Notes: generated by a model not told the origin, from the sequence alone. A stretch of DNA of 64,000 nucleotides from Chryseobacterium sp. G0186 (GCF_003815675.1 NZ_CP033918.1:3720001-3784000); one strand, 5' to 3'. Numbered from the stretch's first letter, positions 18,017-29,143 are shown. Numbers and translations: made by a program.

Positions 18017-18073
18017 ATTCTTCAAGTCTTTTCAATACTGATTGTCTATAACCAATAATTTTATAAAAGAAAA

Positions 18074-18472
18074 ATGGTAACAGATCCAATTTCAGATTTC
18101 CTAACAAGAGTAAGGAACGCACAAAGCGCAGGCCACAAAGTGGTGGAAATTCCTGCATCGAAAATCAAAAAGGAGATTACTAAGATCTTATTTGATCAAG
18201 GGTATATCTTAAACTACAAGTTTGAAGATAACGCTGTTCAAGGAGTGATCAAAATCGCTTTAAAGTACGATAAGCAAACTAACAAACCTGCTATTAAGTC
18301 TATTCAAAGAGCTTCAAGACCAGGTTTGAGACAGTACAAAGGTTCTACTGAACTTCCAAGAGTACTAAACGGTTTGGGTATTTCTATCATCTCTACTTCT
18401 AAAGGAGTAATGACTGACAAGAAAGCTAGAGAAGAGAAAGTAGGCGGTGAAGTAATCTGCTATGTTTATTAA
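18074..18472 (+). CDS. rpsH: Small ribosomal subunit protein uS8
   Basis: The 132-residue protein starts MVTDPISDFLTRVRNAQSAG and ends with the GGEVICYVY motif, with GLGISIISTSKGVMTDKKAR before it. In E. coli S8 both binds the 16S central domain and represses its operon. Confidence 0.98.
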   Translation: MVTDPISDFLTRVRNAQSAGHKVVEIPASKIKKEITKILFDQGYILNYKFEDNAVQGVIKIALKYDKQTNKPAIKSIQRASRPGLRQYKGSTELPRVLNGLGISIISTSKGVMTDKKAREEKVGGEVICYVY

Positions 18473-18489
18473 TTTTTAATCAGAGGAAA

Positions 18490-19035
18490 ATGTCAAGAAT
18501 TGGTAAAGCAATTATAACAATTCCAGCTGGAGTTACAATCACTGAAAATAACGGTGTAGTAACTGTTAAAGGAGCAAAAGGAGAACTTTCTCAAGAGCTT
18601 ACAGCAGGAATTACTTTAGAACAGAAAGAGGGTGAACTTAACGTAAACAGACCATCTGATTCTAAGCAACACAAAGCGCTTCACGGTTTATACAGAGCGT
18701 TAATCGCCAACATGATCGTTGGTGTAACTGAAGGTTTCGAAAAGAAACTGGAACTAGTAGGGGTAGGATATAGAGCTTCTCACACAGGTCAAAAACTTGA
18801 GTTAGCTTTAGGATTCTCTCACGGTATCGTATTAGAGCTTCCAAGTGAAGTAAAAGTTGATACATTGACTGAAAAAGGTAAAAACCCAATTATTACTTTA
18901 GCGTCTCACGACAAGCAACTTCTAGGAATGGTGACTGCAAAGATCCGTTCTTTCAGAAAGCCTGAGCCATACAAAGGAAAAGGTGTAAGATTCGTAGGAG
19001 AAATTGTTAGACGTAAAGCTGGTAAATCTGCTTAA
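18490..19035 (+). CDS. rplF: Large ribosomal subunit protein uL6
   Basis: The 181-residue protein lies near the sarcin-ricin loop. The two repeated domains are visible (SRIGKAIITIPAGV and the later ELVGVGYRASHTGQKLELALG), and the RKPEPYKGKGVRFVGE signature is near the end. Confidence 0.98.
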   Translation: MSRIGKAIITIPAGVTITENNGVVTVKGAKGELSQELTAGITLEQKEGELNVNRPSDSKQHKALHGLYRALIANMIVGVTEGFEKKLELVGVGYRASHTGQKLELALGFSHGIVLELPSEVKVDTLTEKGKNPIITLASHDKQLLGMVTAKIRSFRKPEPYKGKGVRFVGEIVRRKAGKSA

Positions 19036-19050
19036 TAAATTATAAGTATT

Positions 19051-19404
19051 ATGGCATTAAGTAAATTAGAAAAAAGAATAAGAATCAAAAGAAGAGTAAG
19101 AGGGAAAATCTCTGGATCTTCTGAATTGCCAAGATTATCTGTATACAAAAGTAATAAGGAAATTTACGCTCAGTTAATCGACGATAAAAATGGTAAAACT
19201 TTAGCATCAGCTTCTTCTAGAGAGAAAGGTGTAGACGCTAAAGGTACTAAGACTGAAGTTTCTGCTGCTGTTGGTAAAGCTATCGCTGCCAAAGCTATTG
19301 CTGCAGGAATTGAAAGTATTGTATTTGACAGAAACGGTTTCGTATATCACGGTAGAGTAAAAGCTCTAGCTGATGGTGCGAGAGAAGGTGGACTTAAATT
19401 CTAA
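19051..19404 (+). CDS. rplR: Large ribosomal subunit protein uL18
   Basis: The 117-residue 5S rRNA-binding protein has [36 protein letters not shown] and the final [20 protein letters not shown] motif. Confidence 0.98.
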   Translation: MALSKLEKRIRIKRRVRGKISGSSELPRLSVYKSNKEIYAQLIDDKNGKTLASASSREKGVDAKGTKTEVSAAVGKAIAAKAIAAGIESIVFDRNGFVYHGRVKALADGAREGGLKF

Positions 19405-19423
19405 TCATTAAATTTCGGAAAAT

Positions 19424-19945
19424 ATGTTAGGACTAGATAATATAGAAAGAGTAAAACCGGGAGGATTAGAATTAAAAGATCGTCTCGTAGCTGTTAACAG
19501 AGTAACAAAAGTAACAAAAGGAGGTAGAGCTTTCGGATTTTCTGCTATTGTTGTAGTAGGAAATGAAGAAGGTATTATTGGTTTCGGTTTAGGAAAATCT
19601 AAAGAGGTTGCTTCTGCAATTGCTAAAGCAGTTGAAGACGCTAAGAAAAACCTTGTTAAAGTTCCTGTAATGAACCACACTATTCCTCACCAAACTACTG
19701 CTAGATACGGTGGTGCAGATATCTTCTTAAGACCTGCTTCTCACGGTACAGGACTTATCGCCGGTGGTGCGGTAAGAGCGGTATTGGAATCAGCTGGTAT
19801 TCACGATATCCTTTCAAAATCTAAAGGATCTTCTAACCCTCACAACGTAGTGAAAGCTACTTTCAAAGCGTTATTAGACATCAGAAGACCTGAAGAGATC
19901 GCTAGAATGAGAGGAGTTTCTCTAAGTAAAGTGTTTAACGGTTAA
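19424..19945 (+). CDS. rpsE: Small ribosomal subunit protein uS5
   Basis: The 173-residue protein takes part in decoding accuracy and mRNA entry. The N-terminal double-stranded-RNA-binding-like region has [20 protein letters not shown], and the C-terminal half has [20 protein letters not shown]. Confidence 0.98.
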   Translation: MLGLDNIERVKPGGLELKDRLVAVNRVTKVTKGGRAFGFSAIVVVGNEEGIIGFGLGKSKEVASAIAKAVEDAKKNLVKVPVMNHTIPHQTTARYGGADIFLRPASHGTGLIAGGAVRAVLESAGIHDILSKSKGSSNPHNVVKATFKALLDIRRPEEIARMRGVSLSKVFNG

Positions 19946-19955
19946 TTATAAAACA

Positions 19956-20132
19956 ATGGCAACAATTAAAGTAAAGCAAGTAAGAAGCGCTATTGGTAGA
20001 ACAAAAACCCAAAAGAGAACGCTTGAAGCATTAGGATTAAAAAAACTTCACCAAGTTGTAGAGCACGAAGCTACTCCTTCTATCTTAGGAATGATAGCTG
20101 CAGTTGGTCACTTACTTGAAGTTCAAAAATAA
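19956..20132 (+). CDS. rpmD: Large ribosomal subunit protein uL30
   Basis: A 58-residue frame, ATG at 19956, reads MATIKVKQVRSAIGRTKTQK and continues with RTLEALGLKKLHQVVEHEAT, the uL30 signature. It fits the 208-bp space between rpsE and rplO, where this gene is expected in the order S5-L30-L15. Confidence 0.97.
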   Translation: MATIKVKQVRSAIGRTKTQKRTLEALGLKKLHQVVEHEATPSILGMIAAVGHLLEVQK

Positions 20133-20153
20133 TTTTATAAAAGAGAAATTAAA

Positions 20154-20603
20154 ATGAATTTAAACAATATACAACCTGCTGCTGGATCTACTTTCAACTC
20201 AAAAAGAATTGGTAGAGGTCAAGGTAGTGGAAAAGGAGGTACTTCAACAAAAGGACACAAAGGTCAGAAAGCTAGAGCTGGTTATTCTCAGAAAATCGGT
20301 TTCGAAGGTGGACAGATGCCTTTACAAAGAAGATTACCTAAATTCGGATTCAAAAACGTAAACAGAAAAGAGTTTAGAGGAGTTAACCTTGATACTATTC
20401 AAACTTTAATCGAGAACAAATCCATCACTGGAGAAATCACGAAAGAAGTTTTAGTAGCAAACGGGATAGTTTCTAAAAACGAATTAGTGAAAATTATGGG
20501 TAGAGGAGAATTGAAATCTGCGGTTTCAATCTCTGCTGACAAGTTCACTAAATCTGCTGAAGAGCTTATTGCTAAGGCAGGTGGAAAAGCAATTACCTTA
20601 TAA
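20154..20603 (+). CDS. rplO: Large ribosomal subunit protein uL15
   Basis: The 149-residue late-assembly protein starts MNLNNIQPAAGS and has the Gly-Arg-rich KRIGRGQGSGKGGTSTKGHK region, then GFEGGQMPLQRRLPKFGFKN. Confidence 0.98.
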   Translation: MNLNNIQPAAGSTFNSKRIGRGQGSGKGGTSTKGHKGQKARAGYSQKIGFEGGQMPLQRRLPKFGFKNVNRKEFRGVNLDTIQTLIENKSITGEITKEVLVANGIVSKNELVKIMGRGELKSAVSISADKFTKSAEELIAKAGGKAITL

Positions 20604-20612
20604 TACTTACTA

Positions 20613-21992
20613 ATGAAAGAATTTATACAAACACTTAAAAATATATGGAGCCTAAAGGAATTAAGAGATAAAATTCTTTTTACGTTAGGTATTATCCTTG
20701 TGTATAGATTCGCATCTTATATCTCACTTCCCGCAATTAACCTTGCAGAGGTAGGAGATCTCTTAGAGCATTATAAAAATCAAGGCGGTAACAAGCAAGG
20801 AGCAGGTCTCCTTGGCTTGCTTTCGTCGTTTACGGGGGGAGCTTTCAGCCACGCTTCCGTAATGGCGTTGGGTATCATGCCTTATATTTCTGCTTCTATT
20901 ATTGTTCAGTTGATGGGGATGGCTATTCCTTATCTTCAGAAGCTTCAGAAAGATGGAGAGTCAGGTAGAAATACATTGAACCAAATTACAAGATGGTTAA
21001 CAATTGGGGTTTGTCTGGTACAGGCACCTTCTTATTTAACTTCTATTACTCAATTATTCTTACCGTATGCTCAGTTCCAATCTGCATACTACGTAGAGCC
21101 AAATTCTATCATGTTCTGGTTACCAAGTATTGTAATCTTGGTTGCTGGTTCAGTATTCGCAATGTGGTTAGGTGAAAAGATTACCGACAAAGGAATCGGA
21201 AATGGTATTTCCATCCTTATTATGGTGGGGATTCTTTCAAGATTACCTGAAGCATTCGTACAGGAAATGGCCGTGCAAAATGGAAAAGGAGGAATGGGAT
21301 CTATCATGATCCTTATTGAAGTATTATTCTGGATGTTGGTTGTTCTTTTAGCAGTGGTCTTATCCGTTGCTGTCAGAAAAATTCCAATTCAGTATGTAAG
21401 CAGAGCTCAAGCAAGAGGAGGTGTAAACAGAAATCTTATGCAGGGAGCAAGACAATGGATTCCATTGAAAGTAAATGCTGCTGGTGTAATGCCGATTATC
21501 TTTGCGCAAGCATTGATGTTCGTACCAGGATTATTAACCAAATTCGATGAGTCTAATACTTTTCTTGCAGGTTTCAAGAATGTTTTTAGCTGGCAGTACA
21601 ATGTATTGTTTGCGCTATTAATTATTATCTTCTCATTTTTCTATACTGCGATTACTATTCCGGTAAACCAGATGGCTGATGATTTAAAAAGAAATGGAGG
21701 TTTAGTACCAAAAGTAAGACCCGGAAAAGAGACCGCTGATTATTTAGATGATATTTTATCAAAAATTACCTTGCCAGGTGCAATTTTTTTATCTATCTTT
21801 GCAGTCCTTCCTGCAATTGTGCATGGAAGCTTTGTTCAGACAGATGCGTTTGCCCTGTTTTTCGGGGGAACGTCGCTTTTAATTATGGTGGGTGTAATTT
21901 TAGATACAGTTCAACAGATTAATACGTATCTGCTGAACCATCACTATGATGGCTTAATGCAGTCTAAACTGTCTAGAACGACTGGATATTAA
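20613..21992 (+). CDS. secY: Protein translocase subunit SecY
   Basis: The 459-residue polytopic protein is the channel of the SecYEG translocon in the inner membrane. Ten hydrophobic segments can be placed; the plug region follows LLGLLSSFTGGAFSHASVMALGIMPYISAS (key residues GG, MALGIMPYI), and the C-terminal cytoplasmic loops carry GGLVPKVRPGKETADYL and the Arg-rich SVAVRKIPIQYVSRAQARGG. It lies 9 bp after rplO and 3 bp before infA. Confidence 0.98.
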   Translation: MKEFIQTLKNIWSLKELRDKILFTLGIILVYRFASYISLPAINLAEVGDLLEHYKNQGGNKQGAGLLGLLSSFTGGAFSHASVMALGIMPYISASIIVQLMGMAIPYLQKLQKDGESGRNTLNQITRWLTIGVCLVQAPSYLTSITQLFLPYAQFQSAYYVEPNSIMFWLPSIVILVAGSVFAMWLGEKITDKGIGNGISILIMVGILSRLPEAFVQEMAVQNGKGGMGSIMILIEVLFWMLVVLLAVVLSVAVRKIPIQYVSRAQARGGVNRNLMQGARQWIPLKVNAAGVMPIIFAQALMFVPGLLTKFDESNTFLAGFKNVFSWQYNVLFALLIIIFSFFYTAITIPVNQMADDLKRNGGLVPKVRPGKETADYLDDILSKITLPGAIFLSIFAVLPAIVHGSFVQTDAFALFFGGTSLLIMVGVILDTVQQINTYLLNHHYDGLMQSKLSRTTGY

Positions 21993-21995
21993 TTT

Positions 21996-22211
21996 ATGGC
22001 AAAACAAAAACATATTGAACAAGACGGCGTTATAACGGAAGCACTTTCGAACGCTCAGTTCCGTGTAGAACTTGAAAATGGGCATATTCTTATTGCTCAT
22101 ATTTCTGGTAAAATGCGAATGCACTATATTAAACTTTTACCTGGTGATAAGGTAAAACTAGAAATGTCTCCCTACGATTTAACAAAAGGGAGGATTACAT
22201 TTAGATACTAA
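21996..22211 (+). CDS. infA: Translation initiation factor IF-1
   Basis: The 71-residue OB-fold protein occupies the A site during initiation. It has [19 protein letters not shown], the [29 protein letters not shown] signature (key residues MRMHYI, GD, SPYD) and a final RITFRY. No map gene lies between secY and infA. Confidence 0.98.
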   Translation: MAKQKHIEQDGVITEALSNAQFRVELENGHILIAHISGKMRMHYIKLLPGDKVKLEMSPYDLTKGRITFRY

Positions 22212-22219
22212 AACATTTA

Positions 22220-22246
22220 GCCAAATGGAAGAACATTCCATTTGGC
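22220..22246. promoter_or_regulatory. Hairpin between infA and rpmJ
   Basis: GCCAAATGGAA (22220-22230) and TTCCATTTGGC (22236-22246) form an 11-bp perfect stem with a 5-nt loop. It lacks a T run on the plus strand, so it looks more like an RNA processing or regulatory element than a full terminator. Confidence 0.65.
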
Positions 22247-22273
22247 ATTTGTAAAAAATAAATACTATCAAAA

Positions 22274-22390
22274 ATGAAAGTAAGAGCATCAATTAAAAAA
22301 AGAAGCGCTGATTGCAAGATTGTACGCAGAAAAGGTGTACTGTTCGTAATCAACAAGAAGAACCCAAAATTTAAACAAAGACAAGGTTAA
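22274..22390 (+). CDS. rpmJ: Large ribosomal subunit protein bL36, zinc-free form
   Basis: A 38-residue frame reads [20 protein letters not shown] and ends PKFKQRQG. Of the zinc ligands in E. coli L36 only the second Cys (Cys14) remains; the first Cys position is Ser, the third Asn and the His position Phe. So this is the C-minus form, which does not need zinc. Confidence 0.97.
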   Translation: MKVRASIKKRSADCKIVRRKGVLFVINKKNPKFKQRQG

Positions 22391-22399
22391 CATTAAATT

Positions 22400-22777
22400 A
22401 TGGCGAGAATTGCAGGTATTGATTTACCAAAAAACAAAAGAGGTGTTATCGGTTTAACTTACATCTATGGAGTAGGAAGAAGTACTTCTTCTGAAATCCT
22501 TAAAGCTGCCGGTATCAGCGAAGACAAGAAAGTCAACGAATGGAATGACGATGAATTGGCTGCAATCAGAACATATATCTCTGACAACGTAAAAGTAGAA
22601 GGAGAATTGAGATCTGAAGTGCAATTGAACATCAAGAGATTGATGGACATAGGATGCCAACGAGGAATACGTCACAGACTAGGATTACCTTTAAGAGGCC
22701 AGAGAACGAAAAACAACTCTAGAACACGTAAAGGGAAGAGAAAAACTGTTGCTAACAAGAAAAAAGCTAGTAAATAA
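22400..22777 (+). CDS. rpsM: Small ribosomal subunit protein uS13
   Basis: The 125-residue protein bridges the 30S head to the 50S subunit. It starts [25 protein letters not shown] and holds [28 protein letters not shown] (key residues GxRHR, LPxRGQRT). Confidence 0.98.
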   Translation: MARIAGIDLPKNKRGVIGLTYIYGVGRSTSSEILKAAGISEDKKVNEWNDDELAAIRTYISDNVKVEGELRSEVQLNIKRLMDIGCQRGIRHRLGLPLRGQRTKNNSRTRKGKRKTVANKKKASK

Positions 22778-22789
22778 TCGTTAGGAATT

Positions 22790-23179
22790 ATGGCAAAACA
22801 AACTAAAGTAGTTAAAAAAAGAAAAGTAAAAGTTGAAGCTATTGGTGAAGCTCATATTCAGGCTTCTTTCAATAACATCATCATTTCTTTAACAAATAAA
22901 AACGGAGAGGTTATCTCTTGGGCTTCTGCCGGTAAAATGGGTTTCAGAGGTTCTAAAAAGAATACTCCATTTGCTGCTCAAATGGCAGCTGAAAATTGCT
23001 CTGCTGTAGCTCACGAAGCTGGTTTAAGAAGAGTAAAGGTGTTTGTGAAAGGTCCAGGTGCAGGTAGAGAATCTGCAATCAGATCTATCCACAATTCAGG
23101 AATTGAAGTTTCAGAAATCGTTGACGTGACTCCTATGCCACACAACGGATGTAGACCACCAAAAAGAAGAAGAGTTTAA
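22790..23179 (+). CDS. rpsK: Small ribosomal subunit protein uS11
   Basis: The 129-residue platform protein has [20 protein letters not shown] and the end [18 protein letters not shown], with the NG site where isoaspartate forms in E. coli. Confidence 0.98.
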   Translation: MAKQTKVVKKRKVKVEAIGEAHIQASFNNIIISLTNKNGEVISWASAGKMGFRGSKKNTPFAAQMAAENCSAVAHEAGLRRVKVFVKGPGAGRESAIRSIHNSGIEVSEIVDVTPMPHNGCRPPKRRRV

Positions 23180-23198
23180 TTTTTAGAATTTACCCATT

Positions 23199-23807
23199 AT
23201 GGCAAGATATATTGGACCTAAAACTAAGATTGCTAGAAAGTTTGGTGCTGCAATCTACGGAGATGATAAGAACTTCGAAAAAAGAAAGAACCAACCGCCA
23301 GGACAACACGGTCCTAACAAAAGAAGAGGTGCTAAAAAATCAGAATATGCAGTTCAGTTAGCTGAAAAACAAAAAGCTAAATATACTTACGGTATTTTAG
23401 AAAGACAGTTTGCTAACTTATTTGAAAAAGCACACAGAAGTAAAGGTGTAACAGGGGAAGTTCTATTACAACTTTGTGAATCAAGATTGGATAACGTAGT
23501 ATACAGATTAGGTTTTGCTAAAACAAGATCTGGAGCTAGACAATTGGTTTCTCACAGACACATCACTGTGAACGGAGAAATTCTTAATATCCCTTCTTAC
23601 TTGGTAAAAGCTGGTGATGTAATCACTGTAAGAGAAAAGTCTAAGTCTCTTGAGGTTGTTACCAATGCATTGGCTTCTAAGTCAAACTATGAGTGGTTAC
23701 AATTCAACGATGAGAAGAAAGAAGGTACCTTCATTTCTGCTCCTGAAAGAATCCAAATTCCGGAGGACATTAAGGAGAACCTTATCGTCGAACTTTACTC
23801 TAAATAA
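23199..23807 (+). CDS. rpsD: Small ribosomal subunit protein uS4
   Basis: The 202-residue primary 16S rRNA binder holds an S4 domain at about 90-155 ([29 protein letters not shown]). The N-terminal [21 protein letters not shown] region is complete. Confidence 0.98.
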   Translation: MARYIGPKTKIARKFGAAIYGDDKNFEKRKNQPPGQHGPNKRRGAKKSEYAVQLAEKQKAKYTYGILERQFANLFEKAHRSKGVTGEVLLQLCESRLDNVVYRLGFAKTRSGARQLVSHRHITVNGEILNIPSYLVKAGDVITVREKSKSLEVVTNALASKSNYEWLQFNDEKKEGTFISAPERIQIPEDIKENLIVELYSK

Positions 23808-23840
23808 TTTTTTAATCAAATTTTTGCTCAACCCAATAAT

Positions 23841-24836
23841 ATGGCAATTTTACAATTCATAAAACCCGATAAAGTAATTTTACTTAACTCTGATGAATTT
23901 AAAGGTCAATTTGAATTCAGACCTTTAGAACCAGGTTTCGGGCTTACAATCGGTAATGCTTTGAGAAGAGTGTTGCTTTCTTCTCTGGAAGGATACGCTA
24001 TTTCATCTATCAAAATAGAAGGTGTAGAGCACGAATTTTCAACTATTCCAGGAGTAATCGAAGACGTTACCGAAATTATTCTTAACCTTAAGCAGGTGAG
24101 ATTAAAAGCTTCAGCAGAAGGCCAGGCTAATGAGCAGGTTGTCGCTAAAGTTTCAGGTCAAACGGTTATTACTGCTGGTGATTTAGGAAAATCGATCAAC
24201 GGATTCGAGGTATTAAACCCGGATTTAATGATTTGTAACCTAAATACTGATGTAACTTTCGAAATTACTTTCAATATTGAAAAAGGGAGAGGATATGTTC
24301 CTTCAGAACAAAATAAGTCAAACAATGCACCTGTAGGTACTATTCCTATTGACTCTATTTTCACCCCGATCAAGAAAGTACAGTATAGCATTGAAAATTA
24401 TCGTGTAGAGCAAAAAACAGACTACGAAAAACTTGTATTAGATATAGAAACTGATGGGTCTATTAGCCCTCAGAATGCTTTAACAGAAGCTTCTAAGATA
24501 TTAATTTATCACTTCATGCTATTCTCTGATGAGAGAATCACGCTTGAAACTGAAGCTGTAAAAGCATCTATTCAATACGACGAAGAAACTCTTCACACAA
24601 GACAACTTCTTAAGTCTAAATTAGCAGATATGGATCTTTCAGTAAGAGCCCTTAACTGTCTAAAAGCAGCTGAAGTAGAAACTCTTGGAGAATTAGTTTC
24701 TTACAGTAAGTCTGATTTGATGAAATTCAGAAATTTTGGTAAAAAATCTTTGACAGAACTAGAAGAATTAGTGCATTCAAAAGGTCTTAACTTCGGTTTC
24801 GACGTTGCAAAATATAAGTTAGACGCTGATAAATAA
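23841..24836 (+). CDS. rpoA: RNA polymerase alpha subunit
   Basis: The 331-residue protein dimerises to start polymerase assembly. The N-terminal domain has [22 protein letters not shown] and [18 protein letters not shown]; the C-terminal domain (about 255-320), which contacts activators and DNA, has [21 protein letters not shown] and [16 protein letters not shown]. It lies between rpsD and rplQ. Confidence 0.98.
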   Translation: MAILQFIKPDKVILLNSDEFKGQFEFRPLEPGFGLTIGNALRRVLLSSLEGYAISSIKIEGVEHEFSTIPGVIEDVTEIILNLKQVRLKASAEGQANEQVVAKVSGQTVITAGDLGKSINGFEVLNPDLMICNLNTDVTFEITFNIEKGRGYVPSEQNKSNNAPVGTIPIDSIFTPIKKVQYSIENYRVEQKTDYEKLVLDIETDGSISPQNALTEASKILIYHFMLFSDERITLETEAVKASIQYDEETLHTRQLLKSKLADMDLSVRALNCLKAAEVETLGELVSYSKSDLMKFRNFGKKSLTELEELVHSKGLNFGFDVAKYKLDADK

Positions 24837-24842
24837 TTAATA

Positions 24843-25358
24843 ATGAGACACGGTAAAAAATTCAATCACTTAGGAAGAACTTCATCTCACAGAAGTGCGA
24901 TGCTTTCTAATATGGCTTGTTCTCTAATTGAGCATAAAAGAATCAACACTACTGTAGCTAAAGCAAAAGCTTTAAGAGTATATGTTGAGCCTCTATTAAC
25001 AAAAGCAAAAGAAGATACTACACACAACAGAAGAGTAGTATTCTCATATCTTCAAAATAAATTTGCGGTTGCTGAATTATTCAGAACTGTAGCTCCTAAA
25101 ATCGCTGAAAGAAACGGTGGTTATACAAGAATCATTAAGACAGGTTTCAGACCAGGTGATGCTGCTGATATGGCTCTTATCGAATTGGTAGATTTCAACG
25201 AGCTTTACAATCCTAATGCTGAAGAGAAAAAAGCTACGAGAAGAAGCAGAAGATCTACAACAACAGCTAAAGCAGCAGTAGTTGCTGACGCTCCTGTAGT
25301 AGAAGAAAAAGTAGAAGAAGCTAAAGCTGACACTACTGAAGAAAAAACTGAAGAATAA
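24843..25358 (+). CDS. rplQ: Large ribosomal subunit protein bL17 with acidic C-terminal tail
   Basis: The first 120 residues match bL17 ([20 protein letters not shown], then [29 protein letters not shown]). About 50 more residues, rich in Ala, Thr, Val and Glu and ending [15 protein letters not shown], form an extension not found in E. coli L17; extensions of this sort are common in Bacteroidota. It is the last gene of the operon. Confidence 0.97.
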   Translation: MRHGKKFNHLGRTSSHRSAMLSNMACSLIEHKRINTTVAKAKALRVYVEPLLTKAKEDTTHNRRVVFSYLQNKFAVAELFRTVAPKIAERNGGYTRIIKTGFRPGDAADMALIELVDFNELYNPNAEEKKATRRSRRSTTTAKAAVVADAPVVEEKVEEAKADTTEEKTEE

Positions 25359-25380
25359 TATTCATTCAGATATAAAACGA

Positions 25381-25410
25381 AAACCATCCAGAATCTGGAT
25401 GGTTTTTTTT
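25381..25410 (+). terminator. Terminator of the ribosomal operon
   Basis: AAACCATCCAG (25381-25391) and CTGGATGGTTT (25395-25405) form an 11-bp stem with a 3-nt loop followed by nine T residues. It may also serve the convergent lipoprotein gene. Confidence 0.92.
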
Positions 25411-25435
25411 TGTTTGTTTAAACCTGATTAACGTT

Positions 25436-25870
25436 CTATATTTTCGTTCTTTTCAATTCTATGATATTATTTCCTTGCTCAAGGTGAAGACTGTCTCCTT
25501 TTACCCTTGCTGTCATATCATCTTTCTTGTAGATGGTTTCCTCTCCTTTAGTTTCTGCTTTAGGTAGAGTAAAGGTCTTTTTATTGCTTGTTATCGCTAC
25601 GGTACTTTCCTTTGGATCATTTTTGAAGACTACCTTTACAAGGGTCCCGTCTGTAGCTTTATAAACAAAATCTGTTTTTTCAAATTTCTTTCCGTTTACA
25701 TCTACTGTTGATGAACTTTGCGTTACAGAATCTATTTTTCCGTTGTTATCCGTAATCAGAGTTTCAGAACTGTCTGTTTTGATTACACTTTTGTTTCCGC
25801 TTTCACTTTTTTTACAGCTTGTAAGAAGTAATGCAGAAGCTGAAACTGCTATTAAAAGTCCTTTTTTCAT
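25436..25870 (-). CDS. Small lipoprotein of unknown function
   Basis: The 144-residue protein starts MKKGLLIAVSASALLLTSC, a lipoprotein signal with Cys19 as lipidation site, followed by a Lys-Ser-rich linker. The body is a predicted beta-rich fold of Thr, Lys and Val (KATDGTLVKVVFKNDPKE, TSNKKTFTLPKAETKGEE). I recognise no domain. It is convergent with rplQ. Confidence 0.85.
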   Translation of the reverse strand: MKKGLLIAVSASALLLTSCKKSESGNKSVIKTDSSETLITDNNGKIDSVTQSSSTVDVNGKKFEKTDFVYKATDGTLVKVVFKNDPKESTVAITSNKKTFTLPKAETKGEETIYKKDDMTARVKGDSLHLEQGNNIIELKRTKI

Positions 25871-26121
25871 AATGGTTATTTTTTATGTACCGAATATAGG
25901 TTTTTCTTCCTGTAATGAAGAATTTAATTATTATAATGAAATCAAAAAGCAAACCAATAGTGTTGATTTTACATTTAAAAATTACATGAAAAAGAAAGGA
26001 TGCCTATAATTTTTCATATTGAATTTTTGCGCAGTTGGAATTTACAAAATTAACTAAAATTTAACTCTGAATTTGCCCTAAAAGATCGTCCTAAAATACC
26101 CCTTTAAAGTTTAATTTTGAT

Positions 26122-26129
26122 TAAATTTG
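26122..26129 (+). promoter_or_regulatory. Probable -7 box for eno
   Basis: TAAATTTG fits TANNTTTG and ends 22 bp before the eno ATG. No good TTTG is seen at the usual distance upstream. Confidence 0.4.
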
Positions 26130-26148
26130 TATAAACTAAAAAAAATAA

Positions 26149-27444
<1,296 letters not shown>

Positions 27445-27460
27445 TTGAATTTATAAATAA

Positions 27461-27486
27461 CGGCAAGCGATAATTTTTGTTTGCCG
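27461..27486 (+). terminator. Weak hairpin after eno
   Basis: CGGCAA (27461-27466) and TTGCCG (27481-27486) form a 6-bp stem followed by TATTTTAT. The right arm overlaps the upstream element of the gltA promoter, so its job as a terminator is uncertain. Confidence 0.35.
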
Positions 27487-27511
27487 TATTTTATGGAAAT
27501 TAGTATATTTA
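27480..27511 (+). promoter_or_regulatory. Probable promoter of gltA
   Basis: TTTG (27480-27483), a 20-bp spacer and TATATTTA (27504-27511), one base off TANNTTTG, lie 14 bp before the ATG. Confidence 0.45.
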
Positions 27512-27525
27512 AAAAAAAATAAATA

Positions 27526-28812
27526 ATGTCAGACAACAAAGTAATATTGAATTACGACGGTAATTCATATGAATATCCTATCGTGGATAGTACTATCGGA
27601 GACAGAGGGATTGATATTTCAAAATTAAGAGACCAGACAGGTTTAATCACTCTGGATTTAGGTTACAAAAATACTGGAGCTACTATTAGCGACATCACTT
27701 ACTTAGACGGAGATAAAGGAGAATTATTCTACAGAGGTTATCCAATTGAGCAAATTGCGGAAAAATCTAACTTCACGGAAGTAATGTATCTTTTATTACA
27801 TGGAGAATTGCCTACTCAAGATCAATTTACTTCTTTCGACAACAACATTAAAAAATATAACTTCATCGCAGATGAGATGAAAAAGATCATTGATGTTTTT
27901 CCTCGTTCTGCTCACCCTATGGGAGTTTTATCTTCTATGACATCTGCATTGACAGCTTTCAACCCGAAAGCAGTAAATGTAAACTCTAAAGAAGAAATGG
28001 ATCATGCTGCTGAGCTAATGATCGCTAAGTTCTCTCACCTTTGTGCTTGGACTTACAGAAAAACTCAAGGTTTACCATTAAACCACGGAGATAATAACCT
28101 AAGCTACGTAGAGAACTTCTACAAAATGGCATTCAGATTACCGAACGCAGATTTCGAAATCGATCCGGTTGTTGTAAGTGCTTTAGATAAATTATTAATT
28201 CTTCACGCTGACCACGAGCAAAACTGTTCTACTTCTACAGTAAGAATGGTAGGTTCTGCTCACACAGGTCTTTTCGCTTCTATCTCTGCTGGGGTATCTG
28301 CACTTTGGGGACCACTTCACGGTGGAGCTAACCAGGCAGTAATCGAAATGCTTGAGCTCATTGAAAAAGATGGTGGTGACGTATCTAAATATGTTGCTAA
28401 AGCTAAAGATAAAAACGATAATTTCCGTCTAATGGGCTTTGGACACAGAGTGTACAAAAACTTCGACCCAAGAGCAAAAATCATCAAGAAAGCTGCTGAC
28501 GATATTCTTAGCGCATTAGGAATCCAGGATAAAGCTCTTGACATTGCTATGCAGTTAGAGAGAGTAGCTCTTGAAGATGAATACTTCATCGAAAGAAAAC
28601 TATATCCAAACGTTGACTTCTATTCAGGGATTATCTACAGAGCATTAGGAATTCCTACAGAGATGTTTACAGTAATGTTTGCATTAGGAAGACTTCCAGG
28701 ATGGATTTCTCAATGGAAAGAGATGAGATTGAAAGGAGACCCAATCGGAAGACCAAGACAGGTTTACCAAGGTGCTCAAGAAAGAAACTACATCGATATT
28801 GCAAGCAGATAA
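27526..28812 (+). CDS. gltA: Citrate synthase
   Basis: The 428-residue enzyme condenses oxaloacetate and acetyl-CoA at the entry to the TCA cycle. The catalytic regions are all present: LLILHADHEQNCSTSTVRM, SALWGPLHGGANQAVIEML and GFGHRVYKNFDPRAKI, and a final GRPRQVYQGAQERNY. The length is typical of the Gram-negative hexameric type. A strong terminator follows. Confidence 0.97.
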   Translation: MSDNKVILNYDGNSYEYPIVDSTIGDRGIDISKLRDQTGLITLDLGYKNTGATISDITYLDGDKGELFYRGYPIEQIAEKSNFTEVMYLLLHGELPTQDQFTSFDNNIKKYNFIADEMKKIIDVFPRSAHPMGVLSSMTSALTAFNPKAVNVNSKEEMDHAAELMIAKFSHLCAWTYRKTQGLPLNHGDNNLSYVENFYKMAFRLPNADFEIDPVVVSALDKLLILHADHEQNCSTSTVRMVGSAHTGLFASISAGVSALWGPLHGGANQAVIEMLELIEKDGGDVSKYVAKAKDKNDNFRLMGFGHRVYKNFDPRAKIIKKAADDILSALGIQDKALDIAMQLERVALEDEYFIERKLYPNVDFYSGIIYRALGIPTEMFTVMFALGRLPGWISQWKEMRLKGDPIGRPRQVYQGAQERNYIDIASR

Positions 28813-28830
28813 TATTTGCTTTTACCATAA

Positions 28831-28865
28831 AAAAATCCCAAAGCTTGCTTTGGGATTTTTTATTT
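28831..28865 (+). terminator. Terminator after gltA
   Basis: AAAAATCCCAAAGC (28831-28844) and GCTTTGGGATTTTT (28847-28860) form a 14-bp stem with a tight loop and flanking T run. Confidence 0.92.
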
Positions 28866-28893
28866 ATTGATCTCTGAGATTTCAATAAAAATT

Positions 28894-29090
28894 GGCTTTA
28901 GCCCGTTTATCTAAGGGATAACCCATTCAATGGCTTTAGCCCAAACATATCATTCAATTAGTTTTTTTATAGAAAATAGATATCTTATTGAAATTGAATT
29001 CAATAAATTACTAAATTTACTTTTGCAGAATATCAATTCCGGCTGAAGCCGAATAGATGAAATTTATTGATTAAAATGGACTTTAGCCCG
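28894..29090. repeat. Cluster of short GGCTTTAGCCC-type repeats
   Basis: The 331-bp spacer after gltA contains no gene. Apart from the terminator it holds GGCTTTAGCCC at 28894-28904 and 28932-28942, the near copy GGACTTTAGCCCG at 29078-29090 and the opposite-arm palindrome CCGGCTGAAGCCG at 29039-29051. Each is a small imperfect palindrome. The pattern is like REP elements, which from memory are plentiful in Chryseobacterium spacers. Confidence 0.6.
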
Positions 29091-29143
29091 TTTCTATTGA
29101 TAGAGAATCCTAGTCTGTATTTAAAAATAAAAACTTCTTGATC

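Noticed and set aside
17990..18073. New promoter within the rpsN-rpsH spacer
   Set aside because: The best box (TAATTTTA) lacks the final G of TANNTTTG and no TTTG element lies at the right distance.
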